64,000 nucleotides of DNA from CADEFX01 sp046154585 (GCA_046154585.1 JBJXDX010000074.1:27700-91699); one strand, 5' to 3'; positions 45,791 through 57,076 are shown, counted from the stretch's first letter. The notes: generated from the sequence alone by a model not told the origin. Numbers and translations are program-made.

Positions 45791-45804
45791 AAGGAGGGGC
45801 ATTC

Positions 45805-45987
45805 ATGCTCGCGGTCGAAATTCAGACGCATGCACGCAAACTGCTGGAAATTCACGGAACGGCAGCCATTGCCGAAGCGGCTCAGAAAGCGTCTGCCTTT
45901 GAAAAAAATGGCAATGCCCCACAGGCGGAAACCTGGCGCCGCATCGAGGCCGCCCTGCTGCAGTTGCGTGGTCCCCGCGCAAGCTGA
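45805..45987 (+). CDS. small 60-aa protein, function unknown
   Basis: A 60-residue predicted soluble alpha-helical protein (MLAVEIQTHARKLLEIHG at the start, then AAIAEAAQKASAFEKNGN and AETWRRIEAALLQLRG). It has a very strong ribosome site, AAGGAGGGG, 5 bases before ATG. A possible promoter of its own lies upstream. I do not recognise a named family; the helical content and Ala/Glu/Arg composition suggest a small helical bundle or protein-binding factor. It lies between paaK and ubiE, both on the same strand. Confidence 0.75.
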   Translation: MLAVEIQTHARKLLEIHGTAAIAEAAQKASAFEKNGNAPQAETWRRIEAALLQLRGPRAS

Positions 45988-46056
45988 TGGCGTAACGTAG
46001 GCAAGCAGGCTAGGGTCCCGCGCATCACATCCAGCGCAAGCGACCGCCGTTTCCCG

Positions 46057-46824
46057 ATGCAATCCGCAGGCCGATCCAAGACGACCAGCTTTGGCTTCAA
46101 GGACGTGCCCGAGGGCGAGCGACAGCGGCTCGTCAACGAGGTCTTTTCCGAGGTCGCCGATCGCTATGATCTCATGAACGATCTCATGTCGGCGGGCCTG
46201 CACCGGATCTGGAAGGACGATCTCATCACCATGCTTGCGCCGCCCAAGTCGGCGCAGCCATTTGCCCTGCTCGACGTCGCCGGCGGCACAGCCGACATCG
46301 CCCTTCGCTATTCGCAGGCAGGTGGATCAGGCTGCCGCGCCGTCGTCTGCGACATCAGCCCCGAGATGCTGGCCGTCGGCCGCCGCAAGGTCGAAAGCGC
46401 CGGCCTGTCCGATCGGATCGAGTTCATCACGGGGAACGCAGAAACTCTTCCCTTCGACGACCGGTCGTTCGAGGCCTGCACCATCGGCTTCGGCATCCGC
46501 AACGTCACCCACATCGATCGTGCGCTGGCCGAAGCATACCGCGTCCTGAAGACCGGCGGCCGCTTCCTCTGCCTCGAGTTCTCGCACGTCGATGTGCCCA
46601 TTCTCGACCGACTGTACGACCTTCACTCCTTCCAGGTGATCCCGCGCCTTGGTGAGCTTGCTGCGGGCTCCAGCGAGCCCTACCGCTACCTCGTCGAAAG
46701 CATCCGCAAGTTTCCGCCCCAGGATCGTTTTGCAGACATGATCCGCGCCGCCGGCTTCGAGCGTGTGAGCTATCGCAACTTGGTCGGCGGCATCGCCGCC
46801 ATTCATTCCGCCTGGCGCATCTGA
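46057..46824 (+). CDS. ubiE: UbiE methyltransferase
   Basis: A 255-residue SAM-dependent methyltransferase. The S-adenosylmethionine loop is LLDVAGGTADIAL, with the family blocks RYDLMNDLMSAGLHRIWK and GFGIRNVTHIDRAL. It C-methylates demethoxy-ubiquinol (and demethylmenaquinol in some bacteria) at the inner membrane. The start MQSAGRSKTTSFGFKDV fits the family. It is followed by ubiB 109 bp downstream on the same strand. Confidence 0.97.
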   Translation: MQSAGRSKTTSFGFKDVPEGERQRLVNEVFSEVADRYDLMNDLMSAGLHRIWKDDLITMLAPPKSAQPFALLDVAGGTADIALRYSQAGGSGCRAVVCDISPEMLAVGRRKVESAGLSDRIEFITGNAETLPFDDRSFEACTIGFGIRNVTHIDRALAEAYRVLKTGGRFLCLEFSHVDVPILDRLYDLHSFQVIPRLGELAAGSSEPYRYLVESIRKFPPQDRFADMIRAAGFERVSYRNLVGGIAAIHSAWRI

Positions 46825-46933
46825 TCCGCCCCCGCGCATCTTCGGACGCCCGCAGCGACAAGATGCATATCAAACACCTGACATCCTCAATCAAGACCGG
46901 CGGCAATGCTTGACCGCGCCGCCGGGCACAGCC

Positions 46934-48577
46934 ATGTCTCGCCATCGCTGTTTCTCCGCCTCCTTCGCTCGCGGTCCCATGGCCTGGCAGATAGCCAACC
47001 TTCTCCGCCTCACGCGTGCCGGCTTCGTGCTGGCGCAGCATGGCGTGCGCTTCGTCCCGAAGGGCATGACGGCGCCGCTGGCGCTGAAGCTGGCGCACGC
47101 GGCGACGCTGCCCGTCCGCGTTCTGACCTGGCCGTTTCGCGCTGGCCAGCCGAAGGAGGCGCGTGTCGCGCGCGCGCTGACGAGCCTCGGCCCGAGCTAC
47201 GTCAAGCTCGGCCAGTTCCTCGCCACGCGTGAAGACCTCATCGGCGCCGACCTCGCACGAGACCTGCGCCACCTGCAGGACAAGCTGCCGCCGTTCACGA
47301 TGGCGGAGGCGCGCCGCGCCGTCGAGGAGTCGCTTGGAGGACGGCTCGAGGATCATTTCGCGGAGTTCGGTCCGCCGATCGCGGCGGCATCCATTGCCCA
47401 GGTGCACAAGGCCGTCGTGGTGAGCGACGGCGTGCGCCGCGACGTTGCCGTCAAGATTCTGCGCCCCGGCATCGAACGGCGATTCCGCCGTGATCTCGAC
47501 AGCTACTATTTCGCCGCGCGCCTGATCGAGCGCTTCCACACGCCGTCGCAACGCTTGCGCCCCACGGCCGTCGTCAACACCCTAGCCCGCACCACTGAGC
47601 TCGAGATGGACCTGCGGCTCGAAGCCGCCGCCATTTCAGAAATGGCGGACAACACCAAGGCCGACGCTGATTTCCGCGTGCCACACGTCGACTGGAAGCG
47701 CACGCAGAAGCGCGTCCTGACAATCGAATGGATCGACGGCCGCCGCGTGTCCGACCTTGCCGGCCTGGCCTCGGATGGGCACGACCTCAAAGCCATCGGC
47801 CTCACGATCCTGCGCTCTTTCCTGCGTCACGCCATGCGCGACGGCTTCTTTCACGCCGACATGCATCAGGGCAATCTCTTCGTCGATGCCGATGGCCGCG
47901 TCGTCGCGGTCGACTTCGGCATCATGGGTCGCCTGGGCCCACGCGAACGCAGATTTCTTGCCGAAATCCTGCATGGCCTCATCACGCGCGACTACAAACG
48001 CGCCGCCGAGGTGCATTTCTGGGCCGGCTATGTTCCCCCACATCATCCGGTGGACGTGTTCGCGCAGGCCTTGCGTGCGATCGGCGAACCCATTCACGGG
48101 CGCCTCGCCAGCGAGATATCGATGGCCGATCTGCTGGGACAGCTCTTCGCCTACACCGAAGTCTTCGACATGGAGACGCGGCCCGAGTTGATCCTCCTGC
48201 AAAAGTCGATGGTCGTCGTCGAAGGCGTGGCGCGCTCGCTCGATCCCTCGCTCAACCTGTGGAGCGCCGCCGAGCCGATCGCCAAGGAATGGATGGACGC
48301 CAACCTCGGCCCCGCGGGTGCACTCAAGGACGCGCGCGAAGGCGCCTCGGAGGTGAGTAAGTTCCTCGCCGAGATCCCCGCACTTTTGAGCGTGGCCGAG
48401 CGAACGATGATCGCGCTAGGCGAGATGGCGCGAGCAGGCGTGCGTCTCGACAACGATAGCATCGCGCGTCTGGCCGCCGCACAAGCGCGCCAGACTCGGT
48501 TTGGTCGCGTTGCGTTGTGGATCGGCGCGCTGAGCCTGCTGGCGATTGCTGTCTGGGTCGTGCGCGCGATGGTGTGA
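46934..48577 (+). CDS. ubiB: UbiB (ABC1/ADCK kinase-like) ubiquinone protein
   Basis: A ~547-residue protein of the ABC1 kinase-like family. The atypical P-loop region contains SYVKLGQFLATREDL (KxGQ motif), AAASIAQVHKA, the ion-binding loop is VAVDFGIMGRLG (DFG), and HADMHQGNLF is the catalytic loop. A C-terminal membrane helix lies near 520-540. UbiB is needed for ubiquinone synthesis, with a proposed ATPase role in lipid extraction. Start choice is uncertain: TTG 46910, ATG 46934 or ATG 46979 (MAWQIANLL, closest to the usual N-terminus). Confidence 0.94.
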   Translation: MSRHRCFSASFARGPMAWQIANLLRLTRAGFVLAQHGVRFVPKGMTAPLALKLAHAATLPVRVLTWPFRAGQPKEARVARALTSLGPSYVKLGQFLATREDLIGADLARDLRHLQDKLPPFTMAEARRAVEESLGGRLEDHFAEFGPPIAAASIAQVHKAVVVSDGVRRDVAVKILRPGIERRFRRDLDSYYFAARLIERFHTPSQRLRPTAVVNTLARTTELEMDLRLEAAAISEMADNTKADADFRVPHVDWKRTQKRVLTIEWIDGRRVSDLAGLASDGHDLKAIGLTILRSFLRHAMRDGFFHADMHQGNLFVDADGRVVAVDFGIMGRLGPRERRFLAEILHGLITRDYKRAAEVHFWAGYVPPHHPVDVFAQALRAIGEPIHGRLASEISMADLLGQLFAYTEVFDMETRPELILLQKSMVVVEGVARSLDPSLNLWSAAEPIAKEWMDANLGPAGALKDAREGASEVSKFLAEIPALLSVAERTMIALGEMARAGVRLDNDSIARLAAAQARQTRFGRVALWIGALSLLAIAVWVVRAMV

Positions 48578-48651
48578 CAGAAGACTCCGGTCGGACAGGC
48601 CTCGCGACTGAACCTCGCAGGTCGAATCGCGGGCCGCCGGCCGGACTTGAA

Positions 48652-48957
48652 CTAGACAGCTTCCTTGAGTTCCTTGGCGGCGCGGAAAGCCACCTTCTTG
48701 CTCGCCTTGATCTTGATCGCTTCGCCGGTCGCCGGATTGCGGCCCATGCGTGCCGGGCGCTTGCGAACCTGCAGAATGCCGAGACCACCGATGCGAATGC
48801 GCGCACCCTTCTTCAGGTGCTTGGTGATGTCCGCAACCATGTCCTCGAGCAGGGCAGCGACCTGTTTCTTCGGCAGCTCGTGGCTCTCCGAAAGCGCCGA
48901 GCCGAGATGCCGCAAAGTAACTGTTTCCGGTTTAACCGGAGCAGCCGATTTAGCCAT
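48652..48957 (-). CDS. HU-family DNA-binding protein
   Basis: A 101-residue HU/IHF-fold protein. The DNA-binding arm is GLGILQVRKRPARMGRNPATGEAI, given as two parts (GLGILQVRKRPARMG, RNPATGEAI), and the body has KKQVAALLEDMVADITKHLK. The N-terminus MAKSAAPVKPETVTLRHLG is longer than that of E. coli HU and resembles alphaproteobacterial forms. It bends and compacts DNA as a nucleoid protein. ATG 48957 has GAGGGGT 7 bases upstream; the longer frame to 49116 is rejected. It converges on ubiB and is divergent from coaBC. Confidence 0.94.
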   Translation of the reverse strand: MAKSAAPVKPETVTLRHLGSALSESHELPKKQVAALLEDMVADITKHLKKGARIRIGGLGILQVRKRPARMGRNPATGEAIKIKASKKVAFRAAKELKEAV

Positions 48958-49211
48958 TTGTTCACCCCTCAGAGAATCGTTAACGGTAGGAGCATACACG
49001 AACTGAGCCCGCACGCTCCCAGTGATCCACCGTTCAACCCAATAAAACCGGGCTGAACTTGAACGGCGCTGCCGGTGCCCGAAGCCCGATCCACCGCCGC
49101 TCAAGCGCGCGTCCAACCAGTGATCGCGGCTTTTGTCAATGCTGCTGATTTACGCTTCCTCGCAACTTACGTGCTAAACTTGGGCACCTTCAAAGCCATA
49201 AGCCTCGTCTC

Positions 49212-50456
49212 ATGAGCCTCGGCACAAAGCGCATCCTGCTCATCATAAGCGGTGGAATTGCCGCCTATAAATGCCTGGAACTGATTCGCCGCGCGCGTGA
49301 CGCAGGCTTCTCAGTGCGTGTCGTGATGACCAAGGCGGCGACGCAATTCGTGACGCCGCTGTCGGTTGGCGGCCTCTCCAGCGAGCGAGTTTTCACCAGC
49401 CTTTTTGATCTCGACGAGGAGCGCGAGATCGGTCACATCCGCCTCGCCCGCGACACGGACCTCGTCGTGGTCGCCCCCGCCACCGCGGATCTGCTCGCCA
49501 AAATGGCCGGCGGCCATGCCGACGATCTGGCGAGCGCCGTGCTCTTGGCCACCGATAAACCGGTTCTGGCTGCACCTGCGATGAATCCTCGCATGTGGAT
49601 GCATTCCGCGACGCGCCGCAACCACGCGCTGCTGCAGGCTGACGGAATCCATTTCGTCGGCCCCGAAACCGGCGAGATGGCGGAGTCGGGCGAAGCCGGC
49701 GTCGGGCGCATGGCAGAGCCGATGGCGATTCTCGCGGCTGTCCAGACACTCGTCGGCAGCACGCAGCAGCGCCACGCATCGCTGCCGCTGAGGGGCCGCC
49801 ACATTCTCGTGACGTCCGGGCCGACGCATGAGCCGATCGATCCTGTGCGCTACATCGCCAACCGCTCGTCGGGCAAGCAGGGTAGCGCCATCGCGGCAGC
49901 AGCCGCGAGGCTCGGCGCGCGCGTGACGCTCGTAACCGGACCGACATCCCTGCCGGATCCGAACGGCGTCACCACCATCCACGTTGAAACGGCCGAGCAG
50001 ATGCTCTCCGCCGTGCGTCGCCCCCTCGGTGTCGACGTCGCCATCTTCGCCGCTGCGGTCGCCGATTGGCGCGTCGCCAATGCGAGCGATCAGAAGATCA
50101 AGAAGAACGGCAAGCAGGATGCGCCCTCGCTCGTTCTCGTCGAGAACCCGGACATCCTCAAGACCATTGCGCACGAGAAGCCTGGCGTGCGTCCCGCGCT
50201 TGTCATCGGCTTTGCCGCAGAGACGCAGAACGTGATCGAGCTCGCCAAGAAAAAACGCAAGGCCAAAGGCTGCGACTGGATCATCGCCAACGACGTTTCG
50301 CCGCGTACCGGCGTCATGGGCGGCGATCGCAACGCCGTGCATCTCATCAGTGCGTCGGCGGTCGACTCCTGGCCGGAGATGGACAAGACCGAGGTAGCGG
50401 AACGCTTGCTGGAGCGCATCGTCGAGCACCTTGCCGCCAACACAGGCAAGGCATGA
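49212..50456 (+). CDS. coaBC: bifunctional CoaBC (PPC synthetase/decarboxylase)
   Basis: A 414-residue fusion enzyme. The N-terminal flavoprotein part (about 1-180) has ISGGIAAYKCLELIRRARD, with the PAMNPRMW motif, and decarboxylates phosphopantothenoylcysteine. The C-terminal CoaB part (about 195-405) has VTSGPTHEPIDPVRYIANR and the Lys-containing KIKKNGK loop, and joins cysteine to phosphopantothenate. It is a cytosolic step of coenzyme A synthesis. Its stop overlaps the dut start by 4 bp (ATGA), so the pair is translationally coupled. Confidence 0.96.
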   Translation: MSLGTKRILLIISGGIAAYKCLELIRRARDAGFSVRVVMTKAATQFVTPLSVGGLSSERVFTSLFDLDEEREIGHIRLARDTDLVVVAPATADLLAKMAGGHADDLASAVLLATDKPVLAAPAMNPRMWMHSATRRNHALLQADGIHFVGPETGEMAESGEAGVGRMAEPMAILAAVQTLVGSTQQRHASLPLRGRHILVTSGPTHEPIDPVRYIANRSSGKQGSAIAAAAARLGARVTLVTGPTSLPDPNGVTTIHVETAEQMLSAVRRPLGVDVAIFAAAVADWRVANASDQKIKKNGKQDAPSLVLVENPDILKTIAHEKPGVRPALVIGFAAETQNVIELAKKKRKAKGCDWIIANDVSPRTGVMGGDRNAVHLISASAVDSWPEMDKTEVAERLLERIVEHLAANTGKA

Positions 50457-51025
50457 CGCCGCGACCGAAGCGCGGCGTGACGCTGATCAAAGTCGTGCGT
50501 CTGCCTCACGCCGATAATCTGCCGCTGCCCGACTATCAATCCGAAGGTGCGGCCGGCATGGACCTGTTGGCCGCCGTAGATGCCGGGACACCGCTGTCCC
50601 TATTGCCCGGCGGCCGCGCGCTCGTACCCACGGGCCTCATCATGCAGTTGCCGCGCGGCACCGAGGCACAGGTACGCCCGCGCTCGGGCCTGGCTCTGCG
50701 CCACGGCATCACAGTGCTCAACAGCCCCGGCACGATCGACAGCGATTATCGCGGTGAAATCAAAGTCTTGCTCGTCAATCTCGGCGATGCGACGTTCGCC
50801 GTGACACGCGGCGAGCGCATTGCGCAGCTGATCGTGGCACCGGTTGCTCGCGCACAGTTGCGCGAAGTGCGCGCAATCGCCGCCACCAAACGCGGCGAAG
50901 GTGGTTTCGGATCGACGGGCGCCCGCGCCGCGCGGGCGAAGATGGTCAAGCCCACATCGCCCAACGCTGGTGCCAAGACATCCCGCACGTCAACTCACCG
51001 CGCGAAGCCACGCAGGCAAACGTGA
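50453..51025 (+). CDS. dut: dUTPase
   Basis: A 190-residue trimeric dUTPase. All five motifs are visible: AAGMDL, PRSGLALRHGI, GTIDSDYRGEI, RGERIAQLIVAP, and RGEGGFGST in the C-terminal arm. It hydrolyses dUTP to dUMP and PPi, keeping uracil out of DNA. About 35 residues follow the last motif; they are basic (RAARAKMVKP, HRAKPRRQ), longer than typical. The ATG overlaps the coaBC stop. Confidence 0.95.
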   Translation: MTPRPKRGVTLIKVVRLPHADNLPLPDYQSEGAAGMDLLAAVDAGTPLSLLPGGRALVPTGLIMQLPRGTEAQVRPRSGLALRHGITVLNSPGTIDSDYRGEIKVLLVNLGDATFAVTRGERIAQLIVAPVARAQLREVRAIAATKRGEGGFGSTGARAARAKMVKPTSPNAGAKTSRTSTHRAKPRRQT

Positions 51026-51077
51026 TTTGACGTCGTCTCCTGAATAGACTTGTTCCACCAAGGCCGGTTTGCAGCCC

Positions 51078-51108
51078 GGTGCCTGCGCCATCATATTGCG
51101 CAGGCGCC
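51078..51108. repeat. strong hairpin between dut and cysK
   Basis: GGTGCCTGCGC (51078-51088) pairs with GCGCAGGCGCC (51098-51108) across a 9-nt loop, with one G-T wobble. No T-run follows. It lies 44 bp before the cysK start and 53 bp after the dut stop, so it could be a weak terminator or a leader structure of cysK. Confidence 0.6.
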
Positions 51109-51151
51109 AATCGATGCTTGCGTGTTGCGATTGTGAAGGGCGAGGTCCCCG

Positions 51152-52159
51152 ATGAGTGACGCTCCTAGGATAAGAACGCTGGACGCATTGGGCAGACCGG
51201 GACGCGGCCGCGTCTACAACGACATCTCCGAAACCATCGCCAACACGCCGCTGGTGCGCCTGTCGAAGATCACCGCAAGCGCTGGCGCCAAAGCCGAGAT
51301 CCTTCTGAAGCTCGAGTTCTTCAACCCGCTGTCGTCGGTGAAGGATCGCATCGGCGTCGCCATGATCGATGCGCTCGAAGCCTCGGGACGTATGAAGCCG
51401 ACCACTGTTCTCATCGAGCCGACCTCGGGCAACACGGGCATAGCCCTCGCGTTCGTCGCGGCGGCACGCGGCTATCGCCTCATCCTCACCATGCCGGAAT
51501 CCATGTCGACCGAGCGCCGCCGCATCCTCGAACACCTTGGTGCGGAGCTCGTACTGACGCCGCGCGAGCTCGGCATGAAGGGTGCCATCGCCCGCGCTCA
51601 GGAGCTGATGCAGGAGCTGCCCGACTCCGTCATGCCGGGTCAGTTCGACAATCCCGCCAATCCCCTGATCCACGAAAAAACGACAGCCGAGGAAATCTGG
51701 GCCGATACCGGCGGCAACATCGACGCACTCGTCGTGGGCGTCGGCACCGGCGGCACATTGACGGGCGCGGGCCGCGCGCTCAAAGCCCGCAAGCCCGACC
51801 TGAAAATCATCGCCGTGGAGCCAGCAGCCAGCGCCGTTCTTTCCGGCGACCAGCCCGGCCCGCACAAAATTCAGGGCATCGGCGCAGGCTTCATCCCTGC
51901 CATCCTGCAGACCGAATTGATCGACGAAGTCATCCGAGTGCCGAACGAGTTGGCGTTCGACGTCGCCCGCCTTCTCGCCCGCGTTGAAGGCATCCCCGGC
52001 GGCATCTCGACCGGCGCCAATCTCGCCGCGAGCCTGACGCTGGCAGCCCGCGACGAAATGGCCGGCAAGACCATCGTCACGTTCGCGCCGTCCGCTGCGG
52101 ACCGCTACCTCTCGACCGAGCTTTTTGCGGCGCTGGAGCAACCGGCACCGACGACGTGA
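51152..52159 (+). CDS. cysK: cysteine synthase A
   Basis: A 335-residue PLP enzyme. The PLP lysine is Lys64 in NPLSSVKDRIG, the substrate loop TSGNTG is at 91-96, and the glycine-rich phosphate loop is VGTGGTLTGAG. The C-terminus keeps FAPSAADRYLS, expected near the SerAT-binding surface. It makes cysteine from O-acetylserine and sulfide in the cytosol. The first ~18 residues extend beyond the usual start. The hairpin upstream might regulate it. It converges on clpB across a perfect 11-bp palindrome. Confidence 0.94.
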   Translation: MSDAPRIRTLDALGRPGRGRVYNDISETIANTPLVRLSKITASAGAKAEILLKLEFFNPLSSVKDRIGVAMIDALEASGRMKPTTVLIEPTSGNTGIALAFVAAARGYRLILTMPESMSTERRRILEHLGAELVLTPRELGMKGAIARAQELMQELPDSVMPGQFDNPANPLIHEKTTAEEIWADTGGNIDALVVGVGTGGTLTGAGRALKARKPDLKIIAVEPAASAVLSGDQPGPHKIQGIGAGFIPAILQTELIDEVIRVPNELAFDVARLLARVEGIPGGISTGANLAASLTLAARDEMAGKTIVTFAPSAADRYLSTELFAALEQPAPTT

Positions 52160-52166
52160 AAGCGAA

Positions 52167-52192
52167 GATCCTTCCCCGCACGGGGAAGGATC
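52167..52192. terminator. palindrome between convergent cysK and clpB
   Basis: GATCCTTCCCC (52167-52177) and GGGGAAGGATC (52182-52192) form a perfect 11-bp stem with a GCAC loop. It begins 8 bp after the cysK stop and ends 12 bp from the clpB stop, so it would serve transcripts from both sides. T-runs are absent, but position and strength support termination. Confidence 0.65.
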
Positions 52193-52203
52193 TCGCGTCA
52201 CAC

Positions 52204-54801
<2,598 letters not shown>

Positions 54802-54919
54802 GTCATACCTCCTGAGCCCGGCTCTGTGCCTTCACGAGCGCCACCAGAACCGTCCGATACAACTTGATCCTTCTCCCCCGGGGCCCAAAGCGGCACCCTC
54901 GGAGATCGTATCGACCCTG

Positions 54920-54947
54920 ATATAGTGCCGCCACGCCAGCTTCAAAA
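54920..54947 (-). promoter_or_regulatory. RpoH-like heat-shock promoter for clpB
   Basis: On the minus strand, TTTTGAAG (54940-54947) is followed after 12 bp by CACTATAT (54920-54927). Compared with the sigma-32 consensus (CTTGAAA, 13-bp spacing, CCCCATNT), most positions agree. It lies about 120 bp upstream of clpB, which is a normal RpoH target. Confidence 0.5.
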
Positions 54948-54991
54948 GAACCCACCACTTCAGATAGAAGCTCTATATTTCAGGAGCCTGC

Positions 54992-56179
54992 ATGGCACCG
55001 CCCACCACTGCGCACCTCGCTGCCCTCTGTCGCTATCCCGTCAAGGGGCTATCGCCCGAGCGGCTCGAGTCCGTGGCGGTCGAAGCCGACCAGGCCATCC
55101 CCTTCGACCGCGCCTACGCCATCGAGAACGGGCCGGGCCGTTTCGATCCGGACCAGCCCAAACATCTGCCGAAGATTAATTTTCTGATGCTGATGCGCGA
55201 CGAGCGCCTGGCCACCCTGACGGCCAAGTTCGAGACCGATACCGAAACGCTCAGCCTGTTCCGCGACAACAAGCAGGTGGCCCGCGGCCAGCTCAACACC
55301 GCCATCGGACGCACGCTCATCGAGCAGTTCCTCGCCGCCTATATGCAGGCCGAGCTGCGTGGACCGCCGAAGGTCGTCAACGCCCCCGGCCACAGCTTCT
55401 CGGACGTCAGCGCCAAATGCGTCCACATCGTCAATCTCGCCAGCCTGCGCGAGCTGGAGCGACACGTCGGCCGTCCCGTCGATCCCTTGCGCTTCCGGGC
55501 CAACCTCTACATCGATGGACTGGAACCGTGGGCGGAATTCGGCTGGCTCGACAAGGCCGTCGCCATCGGCACGGCGCAGCTCCGCGTCTTCACGCGCACT
55601 GAGCGATGCGCAGCAACCAACGTCGATCCGGCCACAGGCGCGCGCGACATGGCCATTCCGGCAACCTTGCAGCGCGGCTGGGGGCACACTGACTTCGGGG
55701 TGTACGCCAAAGTCGTGAAGGGCGGACAAATCGCAACGGGCGACACCGTCGCCATTGGTTCGCGCGCAACGATTTCGCGTGTGAGCGCGAGGCTCCCGTG
55801 CCAAGCGTCTCGGAAGCAACGCCATTCAATGCGCAGCGATCCTGCCCTGACGGGCGATTGTCAGACCGAGGCGCGTCAGACGGGCGTTTTGTCCTGGGAA
55901 CCCTCTTCGCGGCCAGCTTCGACCGCCTCATCGCCGTCGCCGTTGCCTGCGTCACGGCGTGGTCGGCGCACGGGACGGCGCAGGAACTCGGGCTGCTCAT
56001 TGCCGGGGCCGAAACGTTCGCGGCGCCGGCCAGGACTGTCCGTCCGCGACGGTGGCGCCGCCGCGCTCTCGATCACCGGCTGGGGCTCCGCACCACGATC
56101 CTGCGATGGCTGCTGGCGGATCTCCTGCTGCGGCCTCGCCTCCTGCGGCTGGCGCTCCTGCCTGTCATTGCGCTCGTAG
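54992..56179 (+). CDS. MOSC-domain protein with anomalous C-terminal tail
   Basis: A 395-residue frame. Residues 1-256 are a complete MOSC_N plus MOSC protein: LCRYPVKGLSPERLE, a beta-barrel core, FRANLYIDGLEPWAE and TERCAATNVDPATG with the conserved Cys206. MOSC proteins bind molybdenum cofactor or carry sulfur and reduce N-hydroxylated compounds; they act in the cytosol. The domain normally ends near GDTVAIG, but this frame runs on for ~139 Arg/Ser/Pro-rich residues. The last ~300 bp overlap the convergent DUF4167 gene. A lost stop codon or an error in the sequence is likelier than a new domain. The start has CAGGAG 5 bases upstream. Confidence 0.85.
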   Translation: MAPPTTAHLAALCRYPVKGLSPERLESVAVEADQAIPFDRAYAIENGPGRFDPDQPKHLPKINFLMLMRDERLATLTAKFETDTETLSLFRDNKQVARGQLNTAIGRTLIEQFLAAYMQAELRGPPKVVNAPGHSFSDVSAKCVHIVNLASLRELERHVGRPVDPLRFRANLYIDGLEPWAEFGWLDKAVAIGTAQLRVFTRTERCAATNVDPATGARDMAIPATLQRGWGHTDFGVYAKVVKGGQIATGDTVAIGSRATISRVSARLPCQASRKQRHSMRSDPALTGDCQTEARQTGVLSWEPSSRPASTASSPSPLPASRRGRRTGRRRNSGCSLPGPKRSRRRPGLSVRDGGAAALSITGWGSAPRSCDGCWRISCCGLASCGWRSCLSLRS

Positions 56180-56709
56180 CGATCCTGGCGATCCCGGTAG
56201 CGCCCCTGGTCATTGCCGCGATGTTCGCGATTTTGCTGCCGGTTGTCATCGCCGCGGTGCTGATCGTTGAAGCGCGGTTGCTCGTGCCGAGGCATCGGCG
56301 GCTGATCGCTCTGCCCCAGGTCATCCTGCTGGTCGTCGGAGGTCTCGTCTCCATCCATCCCGTCGGACCGCACGCGCGGCGCGCCGCCGCCGTTCATATC
56401 ACCCGACTGCACCTGCTGCTCGCGGTAGGCCAGGATGATGCGGTTGTAATGCTCCGCGTGCTGCAGATAATTCTCTGCCAGCACCGGATCACCCGCTGAT
56501 TGCGCATCGCGCGCCAGCGACAGATATTTCTCGGCGACGTGCGCCGGTGTTCCGCGGACCTTCACTTCGGGCCCATTGGACTCGAAGCTTCTCGACAAGG
56601 GATTATTCCCTTTTCGATGGTTATTATTGTGGCTGTAATTTTGATTGTGATTGTTGCTGTTATTGTTATTACGGCCACGGCCGCGGCGATGCTGCTGTCC
56701 CTGCCTCAT
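55876..56709 (-). CDS. DUF4167 Asn-rich protein
   Basis: A 277-residue protein. It begins MRQGQQHRRGRGRNNNNSNN, an Asn/His/Arg-rich low-complexity stretch, then the conserved DUF4167 core (about 38-98: NPLSRSFESNGPEVKVRGT and EKYLSLARDAQSAGDPVLAE). A long hydrophilic tail rich in Gln, Arg, Asp and Glu follows. The family is widespread in alphaproteobacteria and of unknown function; the tails suggest RNA binding or phase separation. GGGAG precedes the ATG. The end overlaps the MOSC frame. It follows prmC on the same strand, a conserved order. Confidence 0.9.
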   Translation of the reverse strand: MRQGQQHRRGRGRNNNNSNNHNQNYSHNNNHRKGNNPLSRSFESNGPEVKVRGTPAHVAEKYLSLARDAQSAGDPVLAENYLQHAEHYNRIILAYREQQVQSGDMNGGGAPRVRSDGMDGDETSDDQQDDLGQSDQPPMPRHEQPRFNDQHRGDDNRQQNREHRGNDQGRYRDRQDRYERNDRQERQPQEARPQQEIRQQPSQDRGAEPQPVIESAAAPPSRTDSPGRRRERFGPGNEQPEFLRRPVRRPRRDAGNGDGDEAVEAGREEGSQDKTPV

Positions 56710-57076
56710 GGGCTCCCATTCTCACGCTAGTTGTAAATCGTCTTGTTTCCGGTTCAGCGCTCCACGCGCTCAATGTCCCCTGCACACGGCAAATGTGTCG
56801 CGCCAGACCTAGTCTTCGTCGATTGGCGCAACCAAGCGCGCCAGCAGCCATTGGCCATGGGACATCGTAATGATTGCTACTGTCATCCCGGAAATTCGGT
56901 GGTACCGACAAAGCCCGTTGCTAGCGCTTCGCGCTCGCTGTGGGTCTCACCGTCTGGCGTCCCGACGCGGTGCCGACTCTTCAATCGGCCTCGATGGCAC
57001 GGGAACACCTTGTCACTTCCATTTCTGAAACGGTAGCCCGAATGCACCGCGATTCCAAGCTTTTTTTTGGATATGG
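56710..57076. other. 367-bp spacer between prmC and DUF4167
   Basis: On the minus strand this is the region downstream of prmC and upstream of DUF4167, so it should contain the DUF4167 promoter. An eight-base T-run begins near 57061, but it precedes a small GGTCAC/GTGACC stem on the plus strand, so neither strand has a correct terminator layout. No gene or known RNA was seen. Confidence 0.5.
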
